A stretch of 64,000 nt of DNA, from the NCBI RefSeq assembly GCF_014199195.1, contig NZ_JACIJE010000007.1, forward strand, positions 206,597 to 270,596, read 5' to 3'. The position numbers and the translations under genes were made by a program. This DNA comes from Neoroseomonas alkaliterrae (GTDB taxonomy: Bacteria; Pseudomonadota; Alphaproteobacteria; Acetobacterales; Acetobacteraceae). The notes beneath the pieces were generated by a model, which saw nothing but the letters and a program-made list of their open reading frames with translations, was not told the DNA's origin and ran no database searches. Below, piece by piece: positions 27,615 through 38,243 of this stretch (the stretch's first letter is position 1; each line of letters starts with the position of its first letter).

Positions 27615-30600
27615 TCAGTAGTCCTCCTCGCTGACATTGGGCACCTGCACGTCGGGGTCGGTGATCCGGCCGCCGCCGATGCTGAGGTCCACCCGCTGCG
27701 GCGGCGCCTGCGGGATGGAGAGCACCTGGCTCGGCACCACGCAGTTGATCGAGGAGATGACGCAGTTGTTGATGCGGTAGCGCGTCAGCGTGCCCGAGGC
27801 CGCGGGCCGCGTCGTGTCGCCGAAGCGCGCCGCGGCGGGCCCGCCGATGACGACGCCGTTGACGTCCACGAACTGCCCGAACAGATCCGCCGAGCCGCCC
27901 GTGCCATGGATGCCGATGCGGCCGGCCGAGACGATCCTGCCTGTCGCGGCGCCGCCGTCGATCAGCAGGAAGACGGGGCTGCTTCCGGCATCGATGTTGA
28001 TCGAGACCGCACCCGCCGGGGCGGCCGAGGCCGGGCCGAACTCGCCCGGCGCCTCGGTGTTCGGCATGCGCACCTGCGTGCGCTGCTGGTTGCGCGGCAG
28101 GCCGGGGATGTCCGGCTCGACCAGCGTGATCGGCTCTGGGCGGATGCCGCCCGCGCGGGTGTCGAAGACCACCGCGGGCAGCAGCCCGTCGCGCGGGCGC
28201 ACGGCCATCACGCCCTGGGTGGCGATGCCCCCCGGCGCCGAGAAGGCGACCGCCCGGCCGATGACGAACAACCCGCCGTCCAGGTTCATCACCCCGGCGG
28301 CGTCCACGTCGAGCGTGCTGGCGATGAAGCCGCTCTCGCGCAGCGTGATGGCCCCGCCGGCGAGGCGGATGCTGTCGCTCGCGGCGAGGCCGCTGCGCTC
28401 GACCAGCATCCCGCCGCCGGTCTCGATCAGGATCGAGACCGGGTCCACCTGGAAGTCGCGCAGCAGCACCCCGCCGGCGGTCAGGCTCACGCGCCGGCCC
28501 GCGGTGATCTTGCCCGCGGTGAGCCGGGCCTCGCCGCCCGCCAGGACAGCGAGATCGGTCGCCGCGATCGCCTGGCCCGACAGCGCGAAGCCGCCGCCCG
28601 CCGTGAAGGACGCCGCGCCGCCGGACTGCACCAGCCCCGACAGCGCCATCTCCGCGCCCGAGAGCGCGGCCAGCGACGTGCCCGCCACGAGCGTGCCGGA
28701 GCTGTCGAGGGGGCCGCCGGCGGCGAGCCGCACCTCGCCCCCGCCAAGCGTGGTGCCGGTGAGGCCGAGGCCACCCCCGGCCGTCATGGCGAGCGTGCCG
28801 GCGACGCTGATCCCCGCCGCGCTCTGCAGCCCCGCGCCCGCCGTGAAGGCGGCATTGCCCGCGACCGCCAGCGTCCCGGCGAGCGTCATGGCCGCGCCCG
28901 CGCCGAAGGCCGCATCGCCCCCGATGCTCGCGCCCCCCGTGAAGGCGAGCGCGCCGCCTGCGGCGAGCCTCGCCTCACCGGTGGTGGCGAGCCCGCCCGC
29001 ATAGGTGATGCCGCCCCCGGCCGTCAGGCTCGCCGTGCCCGGCCCGCCGCTGACGCTGATGCTGCCGCCGGCCGCGACCGTCATGCCCTGGTCGGTCGTG
29101 AGCGAGAGGCTGCCGACCGCCGAGACCGGCCCGCTGACGAGCAGCGGCAGCACGGTGTTGAGCGCGAGCACCGGCCCCGTCGCGGCGAGGCCGGCGAGTT
29201 CGATGAAGGCGTTGTCCTCCGGCAGGGTGATGCTGCTGCCATTGATCGCGAACTGCCCGGTGACGATCAGCGCGCCGGCTTCCTGCGTGACGGTGCCGCC
29301 GCTCTGGATCGCGACGCCGCCGCTGCCCTGGATCAGCCCGTCGAGCGAGACCGACGTGCCTTGCAGGATCACCGAGGCCGCGCCGATGCCACCAGCCGAG
29401 AGCGCGGCCCCGGCCGCGAGCCTGACGGTGGCCGGCGAGGCGATGCCGCTCGCGGCCAAGGCGCCGGCGGCGGCGATGTCCACCACGCCGGGCGCGCCGG
29501 CGGTGGGCAGCGTCCCGGCCGCGATCCCGCTCGCGGTGGCGAAGGTGTTGCCCGCAAGGCCCAGGCGGAAATCGCCCTGCGCCGTGCCGGTGACGGCCGC
29601 GACATCCAGCGCGCCGCCGGTCTGGCGCACGCTGCCGCCCGCCGCGCCCGGCTGCCCCGCAACCAGTTCCAGCGTCCCGACGCGCACGCTCGCGCCGTCG
29701 CGCAGCCGCACGTCGCCGGCGAGCACGATGTCCCCCGCGCTGCGCGTGCTGCCGTCCGAGCCGATGCGCAGCCGCAGCGCCCCCGGCGCGTCGAGACCCG
29801 GCCCGCCGCCGCCCAGCCGCGCGATCTCCGCCGCGTCGAGGGCGAGCGTGCCCGGCCCGGCGGCGCCGAGCGTCACCGCCCGCCCGGGCGTCTCGGGCAG
29901 GATGCCGATGGTCCCCTCCGGGGCGCGGATGGCGGCCTGGATGTCGAGATCGTCCGCGCGCAGGGCGAGGCTTCGGCCAGGCGCGAGGATGCTGACGGCC
30001 GAACCCGCGCCGCCGTCGCGCAACTCCATCAGCCCGGCCCCGCCGCGGATCGCGACATCGCCGCCGGCCACCACCCCCGCGAGCGCGGCGATCCGGTTGC
30101 CCGGCCCGCCGGGGTCGAGGCGCACCGCGCCCGTGGGGAAATCCGCCGACAGCATCGCGACATCGAGCGCGGTGCCGGGGTTCTGGATCAGCGCGCCATC
30201 CCCGGCGAGCGTCAGCCGGCCCACCCGCGGCAGCAGCCCGCCCGTCGCGAGCGGCACCGCCCCGGCGATCGTGATGTCCCCGGTGATGCCGAGGCCGCCG
30301 AGCACCAGCTCCGCCGCCGGGGCGGCGTTGGGCAGGAAGGCGAGTTCCGTGCTGTCGAGCGTGATCCGCCCGGCACTGGCGCTGCCCGCCGGCCCGCCCA
30401 GCACATAGCCGATGCTGCCATTGGCGGTGGCCGGCAGCAGCGTGATCCGTCCCGCGGGCACGCTGATGGTCGCGCCGATGGCGAGATCGTCCGCGCGCAG
30501 CAGCAGCGTCCCGCCCGGCCCGATGGCCACCGCGCCGGTGATGCCGAGGCTACCCGCATCGCTGCGCAGCGTCGCCGCCGTGCCCGCCGAGAGGCCGAGG

Positions 30601-33600
30601 CCGAGGGCGGCGCCCGACCCGCTCATCCCGCCGCCGAGCGCGCCGATGGCATTGCCCGCGCGATCGAGGCTCACCGTCCCGCCCGCCAGCGCGGCGAGGG
30701 TCGGTGCGGTGATCGTCCCGCCCGTCTGCAGGATGTCCCCGCCCGAGCGCAGCCCGCCCTCGAAGCCGCCGGTGCGCAGCAGGATCCGCCCGCCCGGACC
30801 GGCCGTGAGATCCGCCGCGATGGTCAGCGTCGGCGCTTCCAGCGTCAGCGCCTGGCCCGCGCTCACGCCCAGGGCAAGGCCGATCGTCAGCGGATCGGCG
30901 TTGCGCAGCGTGATGCTGCCGGCTGTCGAGGCCAGCAGGCCGATGTCCTGCACCTGGTTGCGCGCCGCACCCGCCCCGTCCGCGGCATCGAGGAGGACGG
31001 AGCCCGGCGCGAAGGCCCTGAGCGTCCCGGCCGAAAGCCGCACCCCGGCATTCTGCGCGATGCCGCCCGTCGCGGCGCTGAGGTCCACCGTGCCGGTCGC
31101 GCGCACGTCGTTCAGCGCGAGCGCGGCGGCGGCGAGGGTGATGTCGCCCGCGACCGGCGCGCCGCCCGGCCCCGTCGCCTGCGCGGCCAGGGTGCCGGCG
31201 GTGACGAAGGTGATCCCGTTCCCCGCGCTCGCGACCAGCGCCGGCGTGGCGTTCGCCCCGGGCAGGCTGATCGTGCCGGCGGCGGTGACGGTGGTGCCGG
31301 CGGTGCCGATCACCGAGGCGAGCCCCGGCCCGCCCGTCACGTCGCCGGCGGTGGCGGTGATCTGCACCGTGCCGCCCTGCACCGCCTGCTGCGCCGCGCC
31401 GGCGAGGTTGGTGCCGGGCAGCGTCACCGCCGTGCCCTGCAGCGCCACCGCGCCGCCGAAGGCGCTGGTGACGCCGCGCACCTCGAGCGCGCCGCCGGTG
31501 GTGATCCGCACCTGGCCGAGGGCGGCGGCCTGCACCACCGGCAGGCTGTTGCCGGGGCCGTCGAGCAGGATGCTCCCGCCCTGGGCGAAGAGCTGCGCCG
31601 CCGCGACCGTGCCGCCGGGCGCCTGCGCGATCGTGCCGAAGCCGGTGGCGACCAGCTCGAGCCGCGACGCCGCCGCGGCGGCGATGGAGACCGGCCCCTC
31701 GATGCCGAGATTCGGACCCTGCAGCCGGATCGTGCCGCCCTGCGCGTCGAGCAGCGCGATCTCGCCCGCCGAGAGCACGGAGGCCGCGCCGCCGAGCGTG
31801 AAGGTGCCGCCGATATCCGCGAGCGTGACGACGGAGCCCGGCACCGGGCCGCTGCGCACGCTCGCGCCCGGCGCCAGGGCGAAGTCGTTCGCCTGCAGCG
31901 TGACCGCCGCACCCTCGGCGAGGATCGGCGCCGAGACCGTCAGCGTGCCCGATGACGCGACCTGCACCGTCCCGCCCGCCGCGATGCCCGCCGCGCCGCC
32001 CGCGCCCGCGCCGGCCACGACCTGCCCGACCGGGGCCGAGATGGTGCCGAGCGCGATGTCCCCGCCCGCGAAGGCGCTGATCTGCGGCACCGAGAGGCCG
32101 AAGCCCGCGGCCAGGATGTCCCCGTTGGTGTGCAGTTCGAGGATCGAGGGCGAACCGCCTCCGGTCAGGTCGAGCACCCCGCGCAGGGTGATGGTGCCCG
32201 AGCCCGTGCCGGCGGGGTCGAGCGGCCCGATGCCCGCCACCGCGACGTCGATGCCGCCGATGACGAGGCGGCTCGCCTGCACGCGCTGCACCGAGGCCGC
32301 GGTGTAGGTCGCCCCGTCGAGCCCGCCGAAGCCGCCGAGGCCGATGGTCGTGCCCGCCGTGAAGGGCGCGAACTGCACCGTGCCGCCGGGCGCGACGAAG
32401 GCCGGCAGCGGCGGGAAGCCGCCGGGGGCGAAGGAGACGTCGAGCCCGTCGGTGAAGAGCCGGATCGCCCCGCCCGCGCCGACCACGACGGGCGCCCCGA
32501 CATCGAGGTTCGGCACCGTGCCGCCGAAGGGCCCGGTGTAGAGGTCGCGCACCAGCAGGAAGGTGCCGCCGGGCGCGGTCACCACGCTGTTCGCGCTGGC
32601 GCTGCCGCTCGTGATCCCGTTCACGCCCTGCACGAGCCCCGCGATGCGGTTCGCCTCGGGCAGCAGGATGTCCCCGCCCGCGGAGGCGGCGAGGCCGCCC
32701 GCCCAGATCAGCCCGCCCGTCTGCGTGATGGAGGGCCCCGCGACCGGCGCGTCGAAGCCTGGCCCGGTGCGGAGGTAGAGGAAGGACGAAGGAACCTCGA
32801 TGGCGCCCTCGAGCGTCAGCCCCGGCGCCTGCAGCAGCGCGAAATGGCCGAGGAAGAGATTGCCCGTGGCGGCGACATCCCCCACCGCCAGTGGATCCCC
32901 GTTTACGAAGACCACCGAGAGCGCCCCGGCGCTTTCGAGCCGCCCGACGCGGTTGAGGTCGGCCGGGCCCGCCGCATCGCCGCCGGCATGCAGCACGATG
33001 GCCCCGCCCGCGCTGGCCGAGAGCCGCGCCGCCGCGATGGGCGCGCCGAGCGTCTGCTCGATGCTCCCGCCCCCCGCCGCGGCGAGCGACACGCTCGCCC
33101 CCGCCGCCGCGATGCCCGGCGCGGCGATGCTGAAGCCCGTGCCGTTGCGGAAGGCGAAGACCTCCGCCGCCGCCTCGGCCGGGGCGAGGCTTCCGGCCGC
33201 GCCGCCGGCGAGCAGCCGCACCGCGTTGCTCGCCGCATCGAGCCGCACCGAGCCCGCCGGCGCCTCGGCCACCAGCCGGTCGGCGGCGATCGTCCCGGCA
33301 GCCGTCTGCGTCACGTCCCCCGCGCCGGCGCGCAGCGTCAGCACGCCCGCCGCATTGGGCATGGTCAGCGCGGCGTTCACCGCGACCGTCCCGCCCCGCA
33401 GCGCCGCCGTCACCACGGAGGGGGCGAAGCCCGTCGGCCCCAGCACCGCGAGGCCGCCCGCCCCCGGCGCGGCCGAACCGAGGGCGAGGTTCCGCGCCTC
33501 GAGCCGCGCGAGATCCGCCCCCACCAGGGACAGCGCGCCCGGATCATTCGCGCCGATCGCCACGCCGCGCCCGGGCGTGCGCGCGGCGACGTCGATCGTC

Positions 33601-36600
33601 CCGTTGAGCGCCGGCTGGCCGAAGGGCGGGAAGGGGTCGCCCGCCCCGACGCGCCCGGCGAGGGCGAGCGTGTCCGCCCGCAGCGTCACCGTGCCGGTCG
33701 CGGCCGTCGCATGGACGGCGAAGGTCTCGAAGGCCGGCACCGCGACACTCAGCGCCGATGCCGCGAGCGAGACATTCGCGCCGCGGATCCCGTCCACGAA
33801 GACGAGGCTGCCGCCCGGCCGCTGGATCGCCCCGGACAGGTCGGTGGCGAGCGGGCCGGAGGTGGCGAGCACCACATCGCCGCCGGCGGTGATCCCGGCG
33901 CGCCGGATGTCGTTGCCCGGCTCGGCCAGCGTGACGGGGCCGGTCGCGCTCACGCCCAGCGCCTGCGCGCGGATCGCCCCGCCGCCCTGCGCCACCGCGC
34001 CGAGGCTGGAGAGGAGGACGGTGCCGGAGGGCGCCGCGCCGCCGCTCAGGCCGAGCGAGCCCTCGAGCGTGATCGCGCCCGCCGCGCGCAGCGTGGGGTT
34101 GGCGAACTCGACCGCAGCGCCGGCGGCGAGGCTGAGCGCGCCCGTCGTCTCGACGACCAGGCTCCGGTTGGCCCCGAGCTGCGCGATGCTGCCCTGGAGC
34201 GCGAGATCGCCCGCGACATGCAGCGCGAAGGCGCCGTTCACGCTCGACGGCCCGAGCACGCCGACGGCGTTGAACTCGGCCGCCAGCGCAGGGGCGAGCA
34301 GCGCATCCCCGCCCGCGTTCACGCGCAGCTCGCCCGCGGTGATGCGCGCGCCCGTCGCGGCCTGCTGCACCGTGCCGCCGGTCTCCAGCGTCAGCCGCCC
34401 CGTTCCGGCGGTGACGGGCGCATGAAGCGCGAGGCCCGCCGCCGTGCGCAGCGTGATGTCGGAGGCCGCCCCGCCCGCCGCCTGGATCGGCGCCGTGACG
34501 CTCAGCGCCTGTGTCGTGCGGAAGGCGAACTCCCCCGCATAGGCGAGGCTGCCGAGCGCCCCCACGGCGTTGTCCGCCGCCTCGAGCCGGATGGCGCGGC
34601 CGGAGGCGAGGTCGAGGGTCGCGGCGGTGATCCTGCCAGCCGCCGTCTGGGTGATGCTGTCCGCCGCCCCTGCGCCGCTGGCCGTCAGGCTGACGGTGGT
34701 GCCCGCGCCGCCGCCCGTGATCAGCGCCGATTGCAGCGCGACGGCCCGCCCGGAGAGGGCGATGCCCGCCCCCGCGCCCGCCGCCTCCACCGCCGCCGCG
34801 ACGCCGAGCGCGCCGGTCGTCGTGAAGGCCACGCCGCCCGCCGCCGCGAAGAGGGAACGCGGCCCGGAGGCGCCGGCCGGGATTCCGCCATCGGCCAGCG
34901 TGAAATCCCCCGTCCCCGCCAGCGCCACATTGCCCGTGGCCGCGTGGGCGACGAGCGCGACATCCGACCCGCCGGGGGAGACCAGCCGCCCCGCCGCGCC
35001 CTGCGCGATGCCGGCCCCGGCCAGCAGCGTGATGGCCGGGCTGGCGCCATTCGCCGTCACCGTCCCGGTGCCGAGGGCGATGCCGCCCGCCGCCTCCAAC
35101 CGCACCGTCGGCGCCGCGATGCTCGCCGTGCCGAGGCCGATGCCCCCGCCGCTGACAAGCGAAAGCCCCGCCGCGGTGGTGAGGTTCGCGACGAAGGCGA
35201 TGCCGCTCGCGCTTTGCGTCCCGCCCACCGTCGTCTGCCCGATGCGCAGCGTGCCGGCGGTGGCGTCCGCGAGCGCCGTCGCGGCGAGCACGAGCGTATT
35301 GGCCGGCGCGCCCGCGCTGCCGACCTGCACCGCGAAGCCCGCGCTGCGCGGGCCGATCTCGATGGTGCCGCCGCCGGCCGCCGCGAGGCTGCCCGTCGCG
35401 CCGACGGCAAGCGCATCCACGCGCAGGGAGAGGGTGCGTCCGTCCGGCGCGGCGACGCCGCCGTTCACGGTCAGGCTGTCCGCCACGATCCGCACATCGC
35501 CCGCGCCGGTGCCGATCACGCCATCCGCGTTCGCGACCGTGACGGCGCCGCCGGTCAGCGTGATGCCCGCGCCCCGCGCCTGGCGGAGGATGAAGGCGTC
35601 GTCGCCCGTGACGGCCAGCGGCCCGGCGCTGCGCGCATCCAGCGCCGCGATCGCGTTGGTCGCGGCGAGCGCGATGCTGCCCGCATCGGTCGCGCCCCCC
35701 AGGCCGCGGATGGTCAGCACGCCGTTGTCGCCGCCGCCGCCCGTCCCGCCGAGGGCGAGGGCGGCGGTCTGGCTGATTGCCCCGTCGGCATTCACCGCGA
35801 GGTTGCGCGCGGTGATGGTGCCGTTGAAGGCGACATCCCCCGCCGCGTTGAGCGTGAGCGTGTTGCGCTGCCCGCCGGTGCCCGCCGTCAGCGCGCCGGC
35901 GATGGTGATCGCCGCGCCGCGCAGCGTCGCATCGCCATCGGCCACGCTGCCCGAGACGATCCGCAGCGCGCCGTTGTTCGCCGCGTTCAGGTTCAGGCCG
36001 GTGTTGCTGCCGGTGACGGTGAAGGCCAGCGGCAGCGGCGAAGCCGGGTCCGCCGCGCCGCCCGCGCCGATGCGCACGATGACCGCGTTCGGGTCCTGCT
36101 GCACCACGCGGTTCGAGGTGATCTGGAAACTCTCCGCGCGCAGCTCGCCCAGGAGCTGGATGCCGGTCATGGCCCCGCCCGAGGCGGCGATGCGGAAATC
36201 CACCCCGCCGTTGACCGCGAGCGTCTGCGCCTCGGGCAGCACGATCCCGTCCACGCTGCGCAGCAGGAGCTGCCCATCGGCGATGCCGCTCGTCTGCCAG
36301 CGGATCCGCCCGTTGTCCGAGCCGAGCAGCACGTCGCCCGTGCCAGCCACGTTGGCGGTGAGCAGCAGCGGCTGGTTGAGCCCCCCGACATGGCGCAGGA
36401 TCGCGCCGGGGGCCTGCGTGATGCCCGTCGCCGCCTGCAGCGTCACGCCCTGCGCGAAGGCGGAGGCGTTGAGCGCGATGGAACCGGTGCCGGCCGTGAT
36501 CGAGAGCGCGCCCTCCGTGCTCAGCGGCGCATTGACCGCGACGTTCCGCCCCGCCGTCAGGCTCAGGTCGTTCCCCGCCCCGGTGACGGTCAGCGCCGCG

Positions 36601-38240
36601 CCCACCCGCACGTCGCGCCCCGCGACCAGCGCGAGCCCGCCATTGTCCTTCGTCACCGCCGCATCCACGACGATGTCGCGCGCGGCATCGAGCGTGACCG
36701 TGCCGGCGAAGCCCGCGATCGCCGCGGGTGTGACGCGCGTCCAGGTGGTGTCGGCGCCGTCCGCGGCGCCCACCGTGCCGCCGGGCGGGATCGGCTCGTT
36801 GTCCGGGATGACGAGGGCGATGGTCTCGCCCCCCGGCAGGCCCGGCGGCGCGGCCTCGCCGCTGACGATGATGTTGCGCGGGTCGAGCAGCAGCTCCCCG
36901 CTGGCGCCCGAAGGCGCGCGCAGGTCTATCGTGCCGGAGGAGAACAGCGCCCCCTGGCCCGAGAGTTCCACGAAGCCGCCATTCCCGCCGCCAGGGCCGC
37001 CGCGCGCCGAGAGCGCGCCATGCAGCTCGGTCCGCTCGAGCGAATTCAGCACGAGCATCCCGCCATCGCCCGCGCCGGTCGCATCGGCGCGGATGGCGGC
37101 GCCCTGCTCGACGATGGTGCGCGCGGCCATGGCCTGGTTGCGCCCGCGGCCGGTGGTGCCGACCAGCACCTCCCCCCCGCCCGCGCCGCCCGAGGCATCC
37201 ACCCGCGCCCCGCCCGCGACGCGCACCGTGCCGCTCGCCTGCAGCGCGACCCGCCCGCCGCGTTCGCCCGCACCGCCCGTCGCGGCCACGGTGCCTTCGA
37301 CGCGCACGCCGCCGCCCTCGGCGCGCAACACCACCTGGCCGGTCCGCTCGGCCATCGTCGGCGCCTCGATCCGCCCGGTGTTGCGGACGAGATCCTCGAC
37401 GAGGCCCGAGGCGGCATGGGCGGTCAGCAGCACCGAGCCGCCGGCCGCCTCGATGACGCCGGAATTGGTGACGAGCGCGGCCCCGCCCTCGGGCGCCGTG
37501 CGCACCGCCTGGGTGACGTCGAGGCCGATCAGCCCGTCGCCCGCGAGGTCGAGCACGAAGGCCTCCGCCGCGCCGAGCGCGACGCGCCCGAGCCGCGCGC
37601 GGATCACGCCGGAATTGGCGACACCCGGCCCGACCAGGGCGGCGAGGCCGCGGTCGGCGACGGTGATGGTGCCGTGGTTCTCCACCCGCGCCCCGGGCCG
37701 CGCCGGCTGGTCGAAGACCATCCGCCCGGCCATGAAGTTCTGGTTGGTGATGCCGGAGGCGGAAGCGATCAGCGCGCCGACATCCACCTGCGCGCCGCGC
37801 GCGAAGACCAAGCCCGACTGGTTGACGATGGCGACCCCGCCATTGGCCTGCACGCGCCCGGCGATGACCGAGGGATCGGGCCCGACCACGCGGTTCAGCG
37901 TCCAGGAACCCTGGCCAGGCTGGACGAACTGCACAGTGTGCTGGCTGCCGACATTGAACTGCTGCCAGTCGATCGCCGCGCGCTCGGTGCCCTGGGTGAT
38001 GGTGGTGCGGCCGGGGGCCTGCGCGATTGCCGCCTGGCCGGCGACGACCTGCCCGCCGGCCGGGCCGGTCAGCGCGCCGGGCAGCGATTGCGCCAGCGCC
38101 TGGCCGGTGGCGATGGGCAGCAGCGCGGTGGTGCCGAGCAGCCAGAGCCGGTGCGGCGAACGCCGCCACGGCGCGCGCGCGGGCGCGGGCGGGTTCGGGC
38201 GCGGCTCGCGCGCTGGGCGGGGGGGCGCGCCGCTGGCCAT
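27615..38240 (-). CDS. Very large two-partner-secretion exoprotein (filamentous hemagglutinin-like)
   Basis: 3541 residues. A long charged N-region and a hydrophobic core ending GQALAQ form a Sec signal, followed by a TPS/hemagglutination domain (~52-290: TQGTERAAIDWQQFNVGSQH, then NGGVAIVNQSGLVFARGAQV and IASASGI). The rest is Gly/Ala/Thr-rich, with short repeats such as TLRAG and GGITVAAGG consistent with a right-handed beta-helix. The only two cysteines I can find are at the end, NNCVISSINCVV, close to the C-terminus; HMW1-type adhesins use such a pair to stay attached to the cell. Only two lysines are seen. Likely an adhesin secreted by the adjacent transporter. The DNA also carries long opposite-strand shadow ORFs. 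Confidence 0.92.
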   Translation of the reverse strand: MASGAPPRPAREPRPNPPAPARAPWRRSPHRLWLLGTTALLPIATGQALAQSLPGALTGPAGGQVVAGQAAIAQAPGRTTITQGTERAAIDWQQFNVGSQHTVQFVQPGQGSWTLNRVVGPDPSVIAGRVQANGGVAIVNQSGLVFARGAQVDVGALIASASGITNQNFMAGRMVFDQPARPGARVENHGTITVADRGLAALVGPGVANSGVIRARLGRVALGAAEAFVLDLAGDGLIGLDVTQAVRTAPEGGAALVTNSGVIEAAGGSVLLTAHAASGLVEDLVRNTGRIEAPTMAERTGQVVLRAEGGGVRVEGTVAATGGAGERGGRVALQASGTVRVAGGARVDASGGAGGGEVLVGTTGRGRNQAMAARTIVEQGAAIRADATGAGDGGMLVLNSLERTELHGALSARGGPGGGNGGFVELSGQGALFSSGTIDLRAPSGASGELLLDPRNIIVSGEAAPPGLPGGETIALVIPDNEPIPPGGTVGAADGADTTWTRVTPAAIAGFAGTVTLDAARDIVVDAAVTKDNGGLALVAGRDVRVGAALTVTGAGNDLSLTAGRNVAVNAPLSTEGALSITAGTGSIALNASAFAQGVTLQAATGITQAPGAILRHVGGLNQPLLLTANVAGTGDVLLGSDNGRIRWQTSGIADGQLLLRSVDGIVLPEAQTLAVNGGVDFRIAASGGAMTGIQLLGELRAESFQITSNRVVQQDPNAVIVRIGAGGAADPASPLPLAFTVTGSNTGLNLNAANNGALRIVSGSVADGDATLRGAAITIAGALTAGTGGQRNTLTLNAAGDVAFNGTITARNLAVNADGAISQTAALALGGTGGGGDNGVLTIRGLGGATDAGSIALAATNAIAALDARSAGPLAVTGDDAFILRQARGAGITLTGGAVTVANADGVIGTGAGDVRIVADSLTVNGGVAAPDGRTLSLRVDALAVGATGSLAAAGGGTIEIGPRSAGFAVQVGSAGAPANTLVLAATALADATAGTLRIGQTTVGGTQSASGIAFVANLTTAAGLSLVSGGGIGLGTASIAAPTVRLEAAGGIALGTGTVTANGASPAITLLAGAGIAQGAAGRLVSPGGSDVALVAHAATGNVALAGTGDFTLADGGIPAGASGPRSLFAAAGGVAFTTTGALGVAAAVEAAGAGAGIALSGRAVALQSALITGGGAGTTVSLTASGAGAADSITQTAAGRITAATLDLASGRAIRLEAADNAVGALGSLAYAGEFAFRTTQALSVTAPIQAAGGAASDITLRTAAGLALHAPVTAGTGRLTLETGGTVQQAATGARITAGELRVNAGGDALLAPALAAEFNAVGVLGPSSVNGAFALHVAGDLALQGSIAQLGANRSLVVETTGALSLAAGAAVEFANPTLRAAGAITLEGSLGLSGGAAPSGTVLLSSLGAVAQGGGAIRAQALGVSATGPVTLAEPGNDIRRAGITAGGDVVLATSGPLATDLSGAIQRPGGSLVFVDGIRGANVSLAASALSVAVPAFETFAVHATAATGTVTLRADTLALAGRVGAGDPFPPFGQPALNGTIDVAARTPGRGVAIGANDPGALSLVGADLARLEARNLALGSAAPGAGGLAVLGPTGFAPSVVTAALRGGTVAVNAALTMPNAAGVLTLRAGAGDVTQTAAGTIAADRLVAEAPAGSVRLDAASNAVRLLAGGAAGSLAPAEAAAEVFAFRNGTGFSIAAPGIAAAGASVSLAAAGGGSIEQTLGAPIAAARLSASAGGAIVLHAGGDAAGPADLNRVGRLESAGALSVVFVNGDPLAVGDVAATGNLFLGHFALLQAPGLTLEGAIEVPSSFLYLRTGPGFDAPVAGPSITQTGGLIWAGGLAASAGGDILLPEANRIAGLVQGVNGITSGSASANSVVTAPGGTFLLVRDLYTGPFGGTVPNLDVGAPVVVGAGGAIRLFTDGLDVSFAPGGFPPLPAFVAPGGTVQFAPFTAGTTIGLGGFGGLDGATYTAASVQRVQASRLVIGGIDVAVAGIGPLDPAGTGSGTITLRGVLDLTGGGSPSILELHTNGDILAAGFGLSVPQISAFAGGDIALGTISAPVGQVVAGAGAGGAAGIAAGGTVQVASSGTLTVSAPILAEGAAVTLQANDFALAPGASVRSGPVPGSVVTLADIGGTFTLGGAASVLSAGEIALLDAQGGTIRLQGPNLGIEGPVSIAAAAASRLELVATGFGTIAQAPGGTVAAAQLFAQGGSILLDGPGNSLPVVQAAALGQVRITTGGALEVRGVTSAFGGAVALQGTAVTLPGTNLAGAAQQAVQGGTVQITATAGDVTGGPGLASVIGTAGTTVTAAGTISLPGANATPALVASAGNGITFVTAGTLAAQATGPGGAPVAGDITLAAAALALNDVRATGTVDLSAATGGIAQNAGVRLSAGTLRAFAPGSVLLDAADGAGAARNQVQDIGLLASTAGSITLRNADPLTIGLALGVSAGQALTLEAPTLTIAADLTAGPGGRILLRTGGFEGGLRSGGDILQTGGTITAPTLAALAGGTVSLDRAGNAIGALGGGMSGSGAALGLGLSAGTAATLRSDAGSLGITGAVAIGPGGTLLLRADDLAIGATISVPAGRITLLPATANGSIGYVLGGPAGSASAGRITLDSTELAFLPNAAPAAELVLGGLGITGDITIAGAVPLATGGLLPRVGRLTLAGDGALIQNPGTALDVAMLSADFPTGAVRLDPGGPGNRIAALAGVVAGGDVAIRGGAGLMELRDGGAGSAVSILAPGRSLALRADDLDIQAAIRAPEGTIGILPETPGRAVTLGAAGPGTLALDAAEIARLGGGGPGLDAPGALRLRIGSDGSTRSAGDIVLAGDVRLRDGASVRVGTLELVAGQPGAAGGSVRQTGGALDVAAVTGTAQGDFRLGLAGNTFATASGIAAGTLPTAGAPGVVDIAAAGALAASGIASPATVRLAAGAALSAGGIGAASVILQGTSVSLDGLIQGSGGVAIQSGGTVTQEAGALIVTGQFAINGSSITLPEDNAFIELAGLAATGPVLALNTVLPLLVSGPVSAVGSLSLTTDQGMTVAAGGSISVSGGPGTASLTAGGGITYAGGLATTGEARLAAGGALAFTGGASIGGDAAFGAGAAMTLAGTLAVAGNAAFTAGAGLQSAAGISVAGTLAMTAGGGLGLTGTTLGGGEVRLAAGGPLDSSGTLVAGTSLAALSGAEMALSGLVQSGGAASFTAGGGFALSGQAIAATDLAVLAGGEARLTAGKITAGRRVSLTAGGVLLRDFQVDPVSILIETGGGMLVERSGLAASDSIRLAGGAITLRESGFIASTLDVDAAGVMNLDGGLFVIGRAVAFSAPGGIATQGVMAVRPRDGLLPAVVFDTRAGGIRPEPITLVEPDIPGLPRNQQRTQVRMPNTEAPGEFGPASAAPAGAVSINIDAGSSPVFLLIDGGAATGRIVSAGRIGIHGTGGSADLFGQFVDVNGVVIGGPAAARFGDTTRPAASGTLTRYRINNCVISSINCVVPSQVLSIPQAPPQRVDLSIGGGRITDPDVQVPNVSEEDY

Positions 38241-38243
38241 GGC

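Noticed and set aside
27906..31955. A 1349-residue plus-strand open frame opposite the exoprotein
   Set aside because: Same reasoning: composition is that of complement reading of Gly/Ala codons and no recognisable fold or start signal.
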